Positions 1-9,367 are shown, numbered from the stretch's first letter. The stretch: 64,000 bases of DNA from Chryseobacterium aurantiacum (GCF_003020585.1 NZ_PXUE01000007.1:62001-126000); one strand, 5' to 3'. Notes: generated by a model not told the origin, from the letters alone. A program made the numbers and translations.

Positions 1-2
1 AA

Positions 3-2087
3 GATTATATGGATGTTATCACTTATCTTTTTCCTTATCATCGGGAAATGGCACAAGTGGGTCTCATTGCTCATTTTGAAGAAGCAGGAAGTGGACTTAC
101 TACCATGGATGATCTGATGTTTTTCTACAATCAGCTTCCTAATTTTGCCCTGACAGGGGTGGACTACAAAGGAAAGGCAAAAAAACTTTCTGATCAGATG
201 TTATGGGATCATTTTTTACAGTTTTTAAATTATGATTCTCAATTGATTCGTGATGTAGATTCAATTGGTAAAGCCGCCGCTTTGGCAGTAGAGCCCTTCA
301 GAGACAAAAGCCGATATGCGATCCGTATTCTCACAGCAATTTCCGGAGAATTCGTTTATAAAAAAATTAAAAACGACCCTAAACTCATTCTTCATATTTA
401 TCATTCTTTAGACGGAGAGAGTGTCTATATGGGAAAAGGTATTATTTCGGATACCAATCAGGTAGCTCACGGGCAAATGTTTGAGAACAAAGAACTTTTT
501 GCTATTTACGTAACGGCTTTCATGCAGGCTCAACATGCAATGGATGATGCTCATCAGCCTTTACAAACAGGAAGTCTTTTCGCATTTGGAGTTAGTAGAG
601 ATTCTGATACGATAGAAAGACATTGTGAGCTTACAGGATATTTTATGGAAGGAGATCCTGACAATATTGTAACGCTGATTAATACTGTAAAAGTCTGGAA
701 TCTAAAAACGAAGAAAATTGAAGTTGAGAATGAAATTGAAAATGGGGAGTTCAGACCATTGGATATGCTGCATCTCAAGGTCTATGAAAAAGCAAAACTT
801 CCCTCCGGTAAGATTCAAACTATTGAAACAGATACTGAAGTTCCTGCGTTATTCCTTTATCACATCGCACAAAAGAAAGCGGCAGAGGATGCGCTAAGGT
901 GTCTTCGTGTTGCAGCCGATCTGATGGTTATATCAGCCAGTCTTGCAACTATAGAATCCGGTGTCTCAGGATTGCCTTTATATGTAGCTTATGCAGATAT
1001 CGGGGTTGCTCTTTCAGATTTTTATATAGAGGCTCAACTCAGAGATGAGCTTAAAATGACCACCAAAGGGAAAAAGCTTTTAGAGTTATGGGATGATATC
1101 TATATGGTCCAAGGCACCACAAGTGCTATGGTGAGTATGTTGCCTAAAGCAGAAAAAGCACTGGATGCAACAGTAGAAGTATTATATACCTCCAGATATC
1201 CGTCTCAGCAGAAAAGTCTAAAGAAATTAATTGAAAATACATTATATTCGTTTCCTTTAAGAAATTATTCTAAAAAAGGATTAACAGCTCTTTCAAAAGA
1301 CGGCATAAAAAGCATTACAGAGCATTCTTCTGATTTTGAGAAGCTGAAAGTGCTTTTTGTGGAGAATGCGGAGAAAGAAGTAGGTGTAATCCATAAAGGG
1401 AAACTACTTTCCCAGGGAAAATCTCCCGCAAGAACCAATATTTTTTTAGATTATCTCTATAGAAGAGCTGGGGGGAATTTAGGTAAGCTTGAAGAAGAGT
1501 TTAGCAGGCTTGCCGGGATGGCGGAGAATGTACCCGTTTCTGAAAACATTATAACGGTAGAGAAGTTTGAGGCAGGATTGAAAGCTCTTCAGGAAACTAA
1601 AATCACCTCCGAAAATGCAATTGATTTTATTGATGAAGCCAGAATTTATTTTAACCATAAAATTATGGCAAATGCAAAAGGGGATAAATTTATTGTAAAA
1701 ATAGCTGACCATAACTGTGTAGAAGTAGTAAAAGTTATAGATCATTTTTTTAAAACAGGAAAAATTAATACTGCTGCTTTTTCAGAAGCTCAAGATATGT
1801 GGACAGGTCTTAGTATATGGTTTCAAAATCAATATGGAATTACAAGAGGTCTTGAATATCTAAAAAGTGTTGGTCTTCTACATGCAAGAATGGCCGATAA
1901 TGAAACAGGCATTCTCGTATGTATAAGAAAAGCAGGAGGTGAAAACCATGTAATAAATGTTGTGAAAAGAGCTGGCAGTAGAAATGCGGATTTTATAGAG
2001 GGGCAAACGATTGATGGCCTCATAAACTTAAGGATAGAGACTGGTCCTTACAAAGAATTTAAATACATGAAAACCAATAAAAATTAA
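3..2087 (+). CDS. Large toxin-like protein, C-terminal part, with papain-fold (Tox-PL-like) C-terminus; 5' partial
   Basis: The reading frame is open to the left edge (codons from base 3), and the first ATG at 9 is not preceded by a stop, so the N-terminus probably lies outside the window. At least 692 residues are visible. I recognise no domain in residues 1-540, and the delivery module is not visible. The last ~130 residues fit a papain-like toxin fold: a Cys in the motif NCVEV (C570), a His in ENHVINVV (H647) and a following FIEGQ (E664, Q666). This is the Cys-His-acid/Gln order of the Tox-PL family of polymorphic toxins, whose members act as proteases or glutamine deamidases on host or competitor proteins. 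A YrhB/Imm35-like gene follows after 8 bases, the usual toxin-immunity arrangement. The fold call is by motif only; the target is unknown. Confidence 0.6.
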   Translation, partial: DYMDVITYLFPYHREMAQVGLIAHFEEAGSGLTTMDDLMFFYNQLPNFALTGVDYKGKAKKLSDQMLWDHFLQFLNYDSQLIRDVDSIGKAAALAVEPFRDKSRYAIRILTAISGEFVYKKIKNDPKLILHIYHSLDGESVYMGKGIISDTNQVAHGQMFENKELFAIYVTAFMQAQHAMDDAHQPLQTGSLFAFGVSRDSDTIERHCELTGYFMEGDPDNIVTLINTVKVWNLKTKKIEVENEIENGEFRPLDMLHLKVYEKAKLPSGKIQTIETDTEVPALFLYHIAQKKAAEDALRCLRVAADLMVISASLATIESGVSGLPLYVAYADIGVALSDFYIEAQLRDELKMTTKGKKLLELWDDIYMVQGTTSAMVSMLPKAEKALDATVEVLYTSRYPSQQKSLKKLIENTLYSFPLRNYSKKGLTALSKDGIKSITEHSSDFEKLKVLFVENAEKEVGVIHKGKLLSQGKSPARTNIFLDYLYRRAGGNLGKLEEEFSRLAGMAENVPVSENIITVEKFEAGLKALQETKITSENAIDFIDEARIYFNHKIMANAKGDKFIVKIADHNCVEVVKVIDHFFKTGKINTAAFSEAQDMWTGLSIWFQNQYGITRGLEYLKSVGLLHARMADNETGILVCIRKAGGENHVINVVKRAGSRNADFIEGQTIDGLINLRIETGPYKEFKYMKTNKN

Positions 2088-2095
2088 TAAAGATA

Positions 2096-2416
2096 ATGCT
2101 AACAGAACAAGAAGTAATACAGATTGCAAAAATTTATGTAAAAGAAAGAAGTGAAAAAAGCGGGTTAGATCTCGTCATTCTGGAAGATAGATGCATTAAA
2201 AAATCTTATGGGGTAATATTTCGATATAATACAAAAAAATATAATGATACAAGAAACGATGATGATAATACATTAATGGGGAATGCCCCTTTCATAGTTC
2301 AAAATAGTAATGGTAAAATTATATTGCTTGGAACAGGAAGAGAAATAGAATATTACATCCAAGAATATGAAGCAGGAAGATGGCCGGATATGCCCAGACT
2401 TAGCGACTTTCAATAA
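2096..2416 (+). CDS. YrhB/Imm35-family putative immunity protein
   Basis: This 106-residue protein has no signal peptide. The stretch GNAPFIV (residues 62-68), then an NGKI...LGT turn and EYYIQEYE, closely follows the C-terminal half of E. coli YrhB as I remember it (GNAPFII, SGEI...LGT, EEYLQDYE). YrhB-like and Imm35 proteins are often the immediate neighbours of polymorphic toxin genes. Here the gene starts 8 bases after the putative papain-fold toxin and is followed directly by a strong terminator, so the two form one transcription unit. The inferred job is neutralising the toxin in the cytoplasm of the producing cell. The family match is fairly secure; the toxin-antitoxin pairing is inference from position. 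Confidence 0.65.
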   Translation: MLTEQEVIQIAKIYVKERSEKSGLDLVILEDRCIKKSYGVIFRYNTKKYNDTRNDDDNTLMGNAPFIVQNSNGKIILLGTGREIEYYIQEYEAGRWPDMPRLSDFQ

Positions 2417-2421
2417 TTTAC

Positions 2422-2447
2422 AGCCACCTTCGGGTGGCTTTTTTTTA
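2422..2447 (+). terminator. Rho-independent terminator of toxin/immunity unit
   Basis: A 7-bp perfect stem (AGCCACC / GGTGGCT) with a TTCG loop is followed by eight T residues. It lies 5 bases after the stop codon of the immunity gene and closes the toxin-immunity transcript. Confidence 0.9.
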
Positions 2448-2634
2448 TAGATAAAAAACAGTTTATATCATAAATAAAATAGCTTCAATTTTATGCTCAA
2501 AAGAGTTAGAAATATCCTCTTATTCTCTATTCATCATTCGCTTTTTCTTACTTTCTTCATTTATATTTCTGAAATTGAACTTTTTAATAGAAATTACCTC
2601 AATAAAACATATCTTATAAACCGACAAAATTTAG

Positions 2635-2642
2635 TAAATTTG
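2635..2642 (+). promoter_or_regulatory. Candidate -7 promoter box of ileS
   Basis: The box TAAATTTG matches the Bacteroidota -7 consensus TAnnTTTG exactly and lies 37 bases before the ileS start. No TTG was seen at the expected -33 distance. The rest of the gap from 2448 to 2679 is A+T-rich and shows nothing else. Confidence 0.5.
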
Positions 2643-2679
2643 CAGACTTAATTTATCAACGAATATTGAGATATTTACA

Positions 2680-5600
2680 ATGAGCCAATTTAAAGAATAC
2701 AAAAACCTCAACCTTATTGACGTAGCAGAGAATGTAGCGGAATTTTGGAAACAAAATAAAACTTTCAATAAGAGTGTTGAGATTCGTCAGGGTAATCCTG
2801 AGTTTGTTTTTTATGAAGGTCCACCTTCAGCAAACGGTATGCCTGGAATTCACCACGTAATGGCAAGAGCATTGAAGGATATTTTCTGCCGTTACCAGAC
2901 TCAAAACGGAAAGCAGGTTTTCCGTAAGGCAGGCTGGGATACGCATGGTCTTCCTGTGGAACTGGGTGTAGAAAAAGAATTAGGAATCACTAAAGAAGAT
3001 ATTGGTAAAAAAATCTCTATTGAAGATTATAATAAAGCATGTCGTGAAGCAGTAATGCGATATACAGACGTTTGGAACAACCTTACCGAAAAAATCGGAT
3101 ATTGGGTAGATCTTGACGATCCGTATATCACGTACAAATCAAAATATATGGAAACCGTTTGGTGGTTGTTGAAGCAATTATACGACAAAAGCTTGTTGTA
3201 TAAAGGTTACACCATCCAACCCTACTCTCCAAAAGCAGGAACAGGGCTTTCTTCTCACGAATTGAACCAGCCAGGAACGTATCGTGATGTTTCAGATACC
3301 ACCGTGGTAGCTCAGTTTAAAGTGAAGAAAGATTCATCTGCTTTATTCAATGATGTGGACGGGGATGTACATATCCTTGCATGGACGACCACTCCTTGGA
3401 CGTTGCCTTCCAATACGGCACTTACAGTAGGTAGAGATATCGAATATGTTTTGGTTAAAACTTTCAACCAATATACATTTGAGCCTATAACAATTGTATT
3501 ATCCAGCGTTCTTTTACCTAAGGTTTTCGGTAAGAAATATGCTGAGGGTACAGATGAGGATTTTGCAAACTATACTCCAGAAACTAAGGTAATTCCTTTC
3601 AGAATTTTAAAAGAATTTACCGGAGAAAAACTTGTTGATACAAGATATGAACAATTAGTTCCTTGGTTTACGCCCAACGACAATCCTGAAAATGCATTCA
3701 GAGTAATTTTAGGAGATTTCGTAACAACAGAGGACGGTACAGGTATCGTACACACTGCCCCTACTTTCGGTGCAGATGATGCAAGAGTAGCTAAGATGGC
3801 TCAGCCTGAGATCCCGCCAATGTTGATAAAGGACGAAAATGACAATCTTGTTCCATTGGTAGATCTACAAGGTAGATTTATTCAGGGAGAAAATGTTCCT
3901 GAAGTTTTCTCAGGAAAATACATCAAGAATGAATACTATGATGAAGGAACTGCTCCTGAGAAATCTTGGGATGTAGAACTTGCTATCTTATTAAAAATAG
4001 AAAACAAAGCCTTCAAAGTAGAGAAATATGTTCACTCTTATCCACACTGCTGGAGAACAGACAAGCCTGTATTGTACTATCCGTTAGATTCATGGTTTGT
4101 AAAGATGACCGCTGTAAAAGACAGATTGGTTAACTTAAACAAAGAGATCAACTGGAAGCCAAAAGCTACCGGAGAAGGACGTTTTGCCAACTGGTTAGAA
4201 AATGTAAACGACTGGAACTTATCTCGTTCAAGATACTGGGGTATTCCGTTGCCTATCTGGAGAACAGATGATCTGAAAGAAGAAAAGATCATAGGCTCTG
4301 TAGAAGAACTATACAACGAAATTGAGAAATCAATTGCTGCAGGATTAATGACTGAAAACCCGTTTAAAGGGTTCATTATCGGCAATATGTCTGAATCAAA
4401 CTATGAGCTTGTAGATCTTCACAAAAATGTAGTGGACAAAGTAGTTTTAGTTTCCGAATCAGGAAAAGCGATGAAGCGTGAAAGCGACTTGATCGACGTT
4501 TGGTTCGATTCAGGTTCTATGCCATATGCACAGTTACACTATCCTTTTGAAAATAAGGAATTAATTGATAACAATAAAGCTTTCCCTGCAGATTTCATCG
4601 CAGAAGGGGTTGACCAGACTCGCGGATGGTTCTATACCCTTCATGCAATAGGAACCGCTGTTTTTGATTCTGTTGCTTATAAAAATGTAATGAGTAACGG
4701 TCTTGTTTTGGATAAAAACGGACAAAAGATGTCAAAACGTTTAGGAAATGCTGTAGATCCATTCGAAACATTATCCGTATACGGACCTGATGCTACCCGT
4801 TGGTACATGATTTCCAACGCCAATCCTTGGGAAAACCTGAAGTTTGATATTGAAGGAATTGATGAGGTTAGAAGAAAGTTCTTCGGAACACTTTACAACA
4901 CTTATTCATTCTTCTCTCTATATGCAAACGTTGATGGATTCAACTATTCAGAAAAAGAAGTGGAAAACCGTCCGGAAATTGACAGATGGGTTCTTTCCGA
5001 GCTTAACCTTCTTATCAAGGAAGTAAAGGCATTCTATGAAGATTACGAACCTACAAGAGTAGCAAGAGCAATCAGTACGTTTGTGAATGATAACTTGAGT
5101 AACTGGTATGTAAGATTATGCAGAAGACGTTTCTGGAAAGGAGAATATTCAGATGATAAAATCTCTGCTTACCAGACTTTATATACCTGTCTTGAAGTAG
5201 TGGCTAAATTATCAGCTCCTATTGCTCCGTTCTTTATGGATCAATTGTATCAGGACCTAAATAAAGTAACCGGTAAAGAAAACTGTGAATCTGTACATTT
5301 AACAGACTTCCCGGTAGCTGATGAAAGTTTAATCGATCAAGATCTGGTTGAAAAAACACACTTAGCTCAGAACATTACCAGTATGGTGTTTTCTTTGAGA
5401 AAGAAAGAGAATGTAAAAGTTCGTCAGCCCTTACAAAAGGTATTGGTTCCTGTATTGGATGCTAAAACAGAGCAGCAGATCTTAGCTGTTGCAGACCTTA
5501 TCAAGCAGGAAGTCAACGTAAAAGAACTACAGTTAATTAATGCTGAAGAAGCATCTCATTTAATTGTAAAACAAATAAAGCCCAACTTCAAAGCTCTTGG

Positions 5601-6075
5601 TCCTAAATTAGGAAAAGACATGAAGGTGGTAGGTGCCGAAATCAGTAATTTTAGTACAGAACAGATTGCCGGTCTTGAAAAAGAGGGAAAACTTGACGTT
5701 CAGGGATATGAGATCACGCTTGATGACGTGGAAATCTCTACAAAAGATATCCCGGGATGGACGGTAACTTCCGACGGAAAAACTACTGTGGCATTAGATT
5801 TGACGTTAACCGATGAGTTAAAATCAGAAGGTATCGCAAGAGAATTCATTAACAGAGTTCAAAACCTGCGAAAAGAGAAAGACTTTGAACTGACAGACAA
5901 GATCAATATCTTCATTGAAGAGAATTCACCATTCCTTGAAGATGTAAAGAAAAATGAGGAATATATTTCTTCTGAAGTCTTGTCAAATAAAATAGAAATT
6001 GTATCTTCACTTTCAAATTTTAACGAAATCGAAATAGATGAAGTTAATTTTAAGATAAATGTCGAAAAAAAATAA
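2680..6075 (+). CDS. ileS: Isoleucyl-tRNA synthetase
   Basis: This class I aminoacyl-tRNA synthetase charges tRNA-Ile in the cytoplasm. The HIGH-type signature is read as PGIHHV around residues 55-60, and the KMSKR loop is at 683-687, followed by GNAVDP. The connective editing region lies between them, with TTPWTLPSN near residue 240. The length of 1131 residues is that of the long, eukaryote-like IleS form usual in Bacteroidota rather than the ~940-residue E. coli form. The C-terminal anticodon-binding part (DNLSNWYVR, ARRFW-like region) is intact and the gene is full length. It appears to be transcribed from its own promoter at 2635 and is followed 58 bases later by a DksA-like gene. Confidence 0.97.
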   Translation: MSQFKEYKNLNLIDVAENVAEFWKQNKTFNKSVEIRQGNPEFVFYEGPPSANGMPGIHHVMARALKDIFCRYQTQNGKQVFRKAGWDTHGLPVELGVEKELGITKEDIGKKISIEDYNKACREAVMRYTDVWNNLTEKIGYWVDLDDPYITYKSKYMETVWWLLKQLYDKSLLYKGYTIQPYSPKAGTGLSSHELNQPGTYRDVSDTTVVAQFKVKKDSSALFNDVDGDVHILAWTTTPWTLPSNTALTVGRDIEYVLVKTFNQYTFEPITIVLSSVLLPKVFGKKYAEGTDEDFANYTPETKVIPFRILKEFTGEKLVDTRYEQLVPWFTPNDNPENAFRVILGDFVTTEDGTGIVHTAPTFGADDARVAKMAQPEIPPMLIKDENDNLVPLVDLQGRFIQGENVPEVFSGKYIKNEYYDEGTAPEKSWDVELAILLKIENKAFKVEKYVHSYPHCWRTDKPVLYYPLDSWFVKMTAVKDRLVNLNKEINWKPKATGEGRFANWLENVNDWNLSRSRYWGIPLPIWRTDDLKEEKIIGSVEELYNEIEKSIAAGLMTENPFKGFIIGNMSESNYELVDLHKNVVDKVVLVSESGKAMKRESDLIDVWFDSGSMPYAQLHYPFENKELIDNNKAFPADFIAEGVDQTRGWFYTLHAIGTAVFDSVAYKNVMSNGLVLDKNGQKMSKRLGNAVDPFETLSVYGPDATRWYMISNANPWENLKFDIEGIDEVRRKFFGTLYNTYSFFSLYANVDGFNYSEKEVENRPEIDRWVLSELNLLIKEVKAFYEDYEPTRVARAISTFVNDNLSNWYVRLCRRRFWKGEYSDDKISAYQTLYTCLEVVAKLSAPIAPFFMDQLYQDLNKVTGKENCESVHLTDFPVADESLIDQDLVEKTHLAQNITSMVFSLRKKENVKVRQPLQKVLVPVLDAKTEQQILAVADLIKQEVNVKELQLINAEEASHLIVKQIKPNFKALGPKLGKDMKVVGAEISNFSTEQIAGLEKEGKLDVQGYEITLDDVEISTKDIPGWTVTSDGKTTVALDLTLTDELKSEGIAREFINRVQNLRKEKDFELTDKINIFIEENSPFLEDVKKNEEYISSEVLSNKIEIVSSLSNFNEIEIDEVNFKINVEKK

Positions 6076-6133
6076 CATGTAGTTATTATATTTCAAATTC
6101 CATTTCATAATTTTATTAAAAAAGAGAAAGAAT

Positions 6134-6514
6134 ATGTCAGACGAAAGAGTTAGATACAGCGATGCTGATTTACAGGAATTTAGAGCGATCATTAAAGAAA
6201 AAATAGAAAAGGCGGAGAAAGATCTTCAGCTAATCAGAGAAAGTTTCATCAATGACCAGAATAATGGAACAGATGACACTTCACCTACATTCAAAGCATT
6301 TGAAGAAGGTGCAGAAACTTTGAGTAAAGAGCAGAACTCTATTCTCGCAGGAAGACAGGAAAAATTCGTTCGTGATCTTAAGAATGCTTTAATCAGAATC
6401 GAAAACAAAACATACGGTGTATGCAGAGTAACAGGGAAATTGATTCCTAAGGAAAGACTTTTAGCCGTTCCTCACGCTACGCTGAGCATTGAAGCGAAAA
6501 ATATGCAGAAATAG
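6134..6514 (+). CDS. TraR/DksA-family protein with degenerate zinc finger
   Basis: The 126-residue protein has an N-terminal coiled-coil region (roughly residues 8-95, rich in Lys/Glu/Leu) and a C-terminal DksA-type finger starting at YGVCRVTGKLIPKERL. DksA-family proteins bind the RNA polymerase secondary channel and modulate initiation, often with ppGpp. Only the first of the four canonical zinc cysteines is present; the second is Thr and the C-terminal CxxC is replaced by SIEAK, so zinc binding is doubtful. Bacteroidota homologues commonly look like this. The gene sits between ileS and a strong terminator and may be co-transcribed with ileS. The family call is good; the regulatory target is unknown. 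Confidence 0.85.
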   Translation: MSDERVRYSDADLQEFRAIIKEKIEKAEKDLQLIRESFINDQNNGTDDTSPTFKAFEEGAETLSKEQNSILAGRQEKFVRDLKNALIRIENKTYGVCRVTGKLIPKERLLAVPHATLSIEAKNMQK

Positions 6515-6537
6515 CCGTAAGGTTTTAAAATAATATT

Positions 6538-6582
6538 GGGTTTATATAGTATTTACGGATACTTTATAAACCTAATTTTTAA
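6538..6582 (+). terminator. Terminator after ileS/dksA-like unit
   Basis: A 14-bp stem with one mismatch (left arm 6539-6552, right arm 6559-6572) and a TTACGG loop is followed by TAATTTTT. It lies 25 bases after the DksA-like stop codon and just before the next gene. Confidence 0.7.
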
Positions 6583-6591
6583 TGTATACCC

Positions 6592-6837
6592 ATGAGCGAG
6601 GTCTTAATTTTGATAATCATCGTTGCAGCAGTTTTACTGTTCTTCAACAGGGAATGGATCAAAAACAGGTTTTCCCCGGAGAAGCACACCAACTACACCA
6701 TTGATGATCAGTTTAATTCTGACAAACGTGAAAGGGAAAAAGAAATTGACAGACTTTTGAGTAAGATGGGCAAAAACGGAGTCAATGACTTATCAGAAAG
6801 AGATAGAAAGCGACTCGACGAATTGTCCAAAATGTAA
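6592..6837 (+). CDS. Small membrane-anchored protein (DUF6576-like tail)
   Basis: The 81-residue product has one N-terminal transmembrane helix (about residues 3-19, LILIIIVAAVLLFF) followed by a charged cytoplasmic tail. The tail segment IDRLLSKMGKNGVNDLSERDRKRLDELS resembles the short helical motif at the C-terminus of Bacteroidota rhomboid proteases (IxxILxKIxxxGxxSLTxxEKxxL), which I recall as DUF6576. No rhomboid domain is present here, so this looks like the tail motif on its own membrane anchor. It is the first gene of the lspA group, 16 bases before the next gene. Function unknown. Confidence 0.7.
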   Translation: MSEVLILIIIVAAVLLFFNREWIKNRFSPEKHTNYTIDDQFNSDKREREKEIDRLLSKMGKNGVNDLSERDRKRLDELSKM

Positions 6838-6853
6838 AAATTAAATATAAGAA

Positions 6854-7048
6854 ATGGAATCTATTATCGTACATCCGAAAAATGCAATGGAGCTTAGTGC
6901 ACTGAAAGGTGTTTTAAAAGAAATGAACATTAAATTTGAGAAAGCTCATGTTAAAAGTTCATTCAACGGGCAAAAAGTGATCAAGAAAGCGAGCGATAAC
7001 AAAAATGTAAAACCGGCGAATAAACCTTCAAAACCTAAAGGACAATAA
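6854..7048 (+). CDS. Small conserved hypothetical protein (DUF2683-like)
   Basis: This 64-residue protein starts IIVHPKNAMELSALKGVLKEMNIKFE, like the short Bacteroidota proteins I recall as DUF2683 that sometimes sit in antitoxin-like settings, and ends in a Lys/Pro-rich tail. No toxin partner is next to it. Its stop codon overlaps the lspA start by one base (TAATG), so translation of the two is probably coupled. It could be an RNA- or protein-binding accessory factor, but the sequence gives no direct evidence. Confidence 0.65.
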   Translation: MESIIVHPKNAMELSALKGVLKEMNIKFEKAHVKSSFNGQKVIKKASDNKNVKPANKPSKPKGQ

Positions 7049-7686
7049 TGAAAAAGATATTAGCTATCACATTTTTGGTATTGTTAATAGACCAGGCTTC
7101 TAAAATTTATATTAAAACTAATTTTAATTTAGGAGACAGTGTTTCTGTTTTTCCTGGTTTTAAACTAACTTTTGTAGAGAACCCAGGAATGGCCTATGGG
7201 TTTCATTTCGGAGGAATTATCGGAAAATATTTACTCGTTATTTTAAGAATTTTCTTAATCGGAGGAATGGTGTACATGTTTAAAAAATGGTTAAAAGAAG
7301 GAGCTTCTAACTATCTTTTAATTCCAATGTCTATCATCTTTGCCGGAGCAATCGGGAATCTTATTGACGGTATGTTCTATGGAATGATCTTCGATAGCGG
7401 ATCCGTTTATGACCCAAGTATTGACCGATGGCTAGATTATGGAGGGATATCCAAAATTGTTCCTTTTGGACAGGGGTATTCCAGCTTTATGAAAGGATGT
7501 GTTGTGGATATGTTCCACTTCCCGTTAGTAGACTGGTATGTTCCCGATAGCTGGCCCATAATTGGAGGAAAGCACCTTGAGTTCTTCAAATATATTTTCA
7601 ATGTTGCTGATTCAGCTATTACGGTAGGAGCCGCCTTCTTACTAATCTTTAGAAAAAAAGCGTTTCCTAACGGACTTGAGTTTTAA
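7048..7686 (+). CDS. lspA: Lipoprotein signal peptidase II
   Basis: LspA is the inner-membrane aspartyl protease that removes signal peptides from prolipoproteins. The conserved blocks are present: LLIDQASK (D15), VENPGMAYG (N45), GNLID (D107) and FNVADSAITVG (D188). D107 and D188 are the expected catalytic pair. At 212 residues it is longer than the E. coli enzyme because of an insertion of about 40 residues (~115-180) between the two catalytic blocks, and the usual Arg after the first Asp is Gly. Four hydrophobic segments are visible. Several predicted lipoproteins in this window (8356, 23218, 25007, 62878) are plausible substrates. Confidence 0.95.
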   Translation: MKKILAITFLVLLIDQASKIYIKTNFNLGDSVSVFPGFKLTFVENPGMAYGFHFGGIIGKYLLVILRIFLIGGMVYMFKKWLKEGASNYLLIPMSIIFAGAIGNLIDGMFYGMIFDSGSVYDPSIDRWLDYGGISKIVPFGQGYSSFMKGCVVDMFHFPLVDWYVPDSWPIIGGKHLEFFKYIFNVADSAITVGAAFLLIFRKKAFPNGLEF

Positions 7687-7700
7687 AAGATTGATCTCAA

Positions 7701-8345
7701 ATGAAAAAAATGATCACAAATATTTTTAAATTTTTCCTGCTTCTTCTCGTTGCAGGAATTGTTTTTATTGCCTGGGCCAACTACAGCATCAAGAATGAAA
7801 GCGCTCCACTTGTATCATACAACATTCAAGATGTTCCTGAAGCAAAAACTGCATTATTACTAGGGACAGGAAAAACCCTAAGCAATGGAATGCCGAATGC
7901 CTATTTCTACAACAGGATTAAGGCTGCTACCGATTTATATAAAACCGGAAAAATCCAATACATCATTGTAAGCGGTGACAACAGCACTAAGGATTATAAT
8001 GAACCAGAAGATATGCAAGCTGCATTGGTTCAACAGGGAGTTCCACAGGATAAGATCATACTGGATCATGCCGGATTCCGAACACTGGATTCTGTAGTAA
8101 GAGCAAAAGATATCTTTGGACAGACTAAGATTGTAATTATTTCCCAGAAATTCCACAATGAAAGAGCCGTTTTCCTGGCTCAAAAAAATGGAATGGAAGC
8201 CTTTGGGTATAATGCTGAAGATGTGAATAAATATGCAGGCCTAAAGACCAATATGAGGGAGTATCTTGCCAAGGCAAAAGTATATTGGGACTTACTATTT
8301 GGAGTAGAACCTAAATTTGGTGGAGAGAAGATAATAATTCCTTAG
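7701..8345 (+). CDS. SanA/YdcF-like (DUF218) membrane protein
   Basis: The protein has one N-terminal transmembrane segment (about residues 8-27) and then a DUF218 domain: ALLLGTGK at 51-58, a YIIVSGDNS strand-turn, and a TLDSVVRAKDIF helix. SanA of E. coli, a member of this family, affects envelope permeability to vancomycin at high temperature; the biochemical activity is not settled. At 214 residues it has the usual length. It starts 14 bases after lspA and precedes a lipoprotein gene by 10 bases, so these envelope genes probably form one operon. Confidence 0.85.
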   Translation: MKKMITNIFKFFLLLLVAGIVFIAWANYSIKNESAPLVSYNIQDVPEAKTALLLGTGKTLSNGMPNAYFYNRIKAATDLYKTGKIQYIIVSGDNSTKDYNEPEDMQAALVQQGVPQDKIILDHAGFRTLDSVVRAKDIFGQTKIVIISQKFHNERAVFLAQKNGMEAFGYNAEDVNKYAGLKTNMREYLAKAKVYWDLLFGVEPKFGGEKIIIP

Positions 8346-8355
8346 CTTAGGTTGT

Positions 8356-9360
8356 ATGAAAGCCATTCAGTTTTTTATATTAATCTGTATTCTTGTTTCC
8401 TGCAAGAAAGAAAATATTTATTATTACGTCAACAATAAAGAAATTAAAGATAGTACAGTCATTCGCTTTGTTGATACAGAATTAAAAAAACTGGATATTG
8501 ATCCCAAGAAAAAGAATTTAAAAATTCATACCACCCTGGATTCTGTTTCTTATCAAACAAATCTGGATACTATAAGAGCGAAAGTCTTTGAACAGGCTTC
8601 AAAAGACAATTACATTCCAAAAGACAAAGCTCTTTTTGATAAATGGGTAAGGGAAAAAATAATAGTGGTAGATAATAAAACCGCAAAAGTTGTAAAGTTC
8701 TACAGCACATTTAAAAACCCAAAGTTTGACCGAAATGACCTCAACATGGTGGGAATGAAAAAGCTGATTAATATGGGAAGTATTTTGAATAAAAACCCTA
8801 ATGCTAAAATCCCTGAGGATTATCTTGTTACCTACTCCTCCGCCGTCATTCTTTCCGACAGTTCCAAAATAAAAGAAAATGTGGTAGAGTTTCTATCAAA
8901 GTTTAAGGTCAACCATCTGGACAGAAGACATTACAATTTAAATTTTCTCTCTTTTCCAGATGCCATCAAAATATTTCAAATGTTTAACAGAAATGGTATA
9001 TACAAGGAACCCTTCAGTATCAAAAGCATTCTCGAAAATAATAACTCCATATATACTCATAAGGAAGACTCCATAAGCATAGTATCTCCTATTGCTGCCA
9101 AGACCATCCAAAACTGTCTAGATTATTATAAAGACCACCATTACAGAATATCTGATTCTAAGGTTGAAAGCACACAAAACTTAATCAGTTTTGGTGTTTC
9201 CCCTTCCTATTCTCTTATCATTAATGATGGAAAGTATACCTATTTTATTTATCTCACAGGTGCCGTGGTTACCGATCTTCACAAAAAACAATCAAAAATG
9301 ATTCCGCTCACATGGATGAAAAGAATCGGAATTCATTACTATAACGCAATTAGAAAGTAA
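8356..9360 (+). CDS. Hypothetical lipoprotein
   Basis: The 334-residue product begins with a short hydrophobic signal and a lipobox ending in LVSC (Cys 16), followed by charged residues, so it should be lipid-anchored after LspA cleavage. The mature part is Lys-rich and mixed alpha/beta; I recognise no domain. It is the last gene of the lspA group and is followed by the trpS promoter region. Function unknown. Confidence 0.75.
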   Translation: MKAIQFFILICILVSCKKENIYYYVNNKEIKDSTVIRFVDTELKKLDIDPKKKNLKIHTTLDSVSYQTNLDTIRAKVFEQASKDNYIPKDKALFDKWVREKIIVVDNKTAKVVKFYSTFKNPKFDRNDLNMVGMKKLINMGSILNKNPNAKIPEDYLVTYSSAVILSDSSKIKENVVEFLSKFKVNHLDRRHYNLNFLSFPDAIKIFQMFNRNGIYKEPFSIKSILENNNSIYTHKEDSISIVSPIAAKTIQNCLDYYKDHHYRISDSKVESTQNLISFGVSPSYSLIINDGKYTYFIYLTGAVVTDLHKKQSKMIPLTWMKRIGIHYYNAIRK

Positions 9361-9367
9361 TTTTGTG

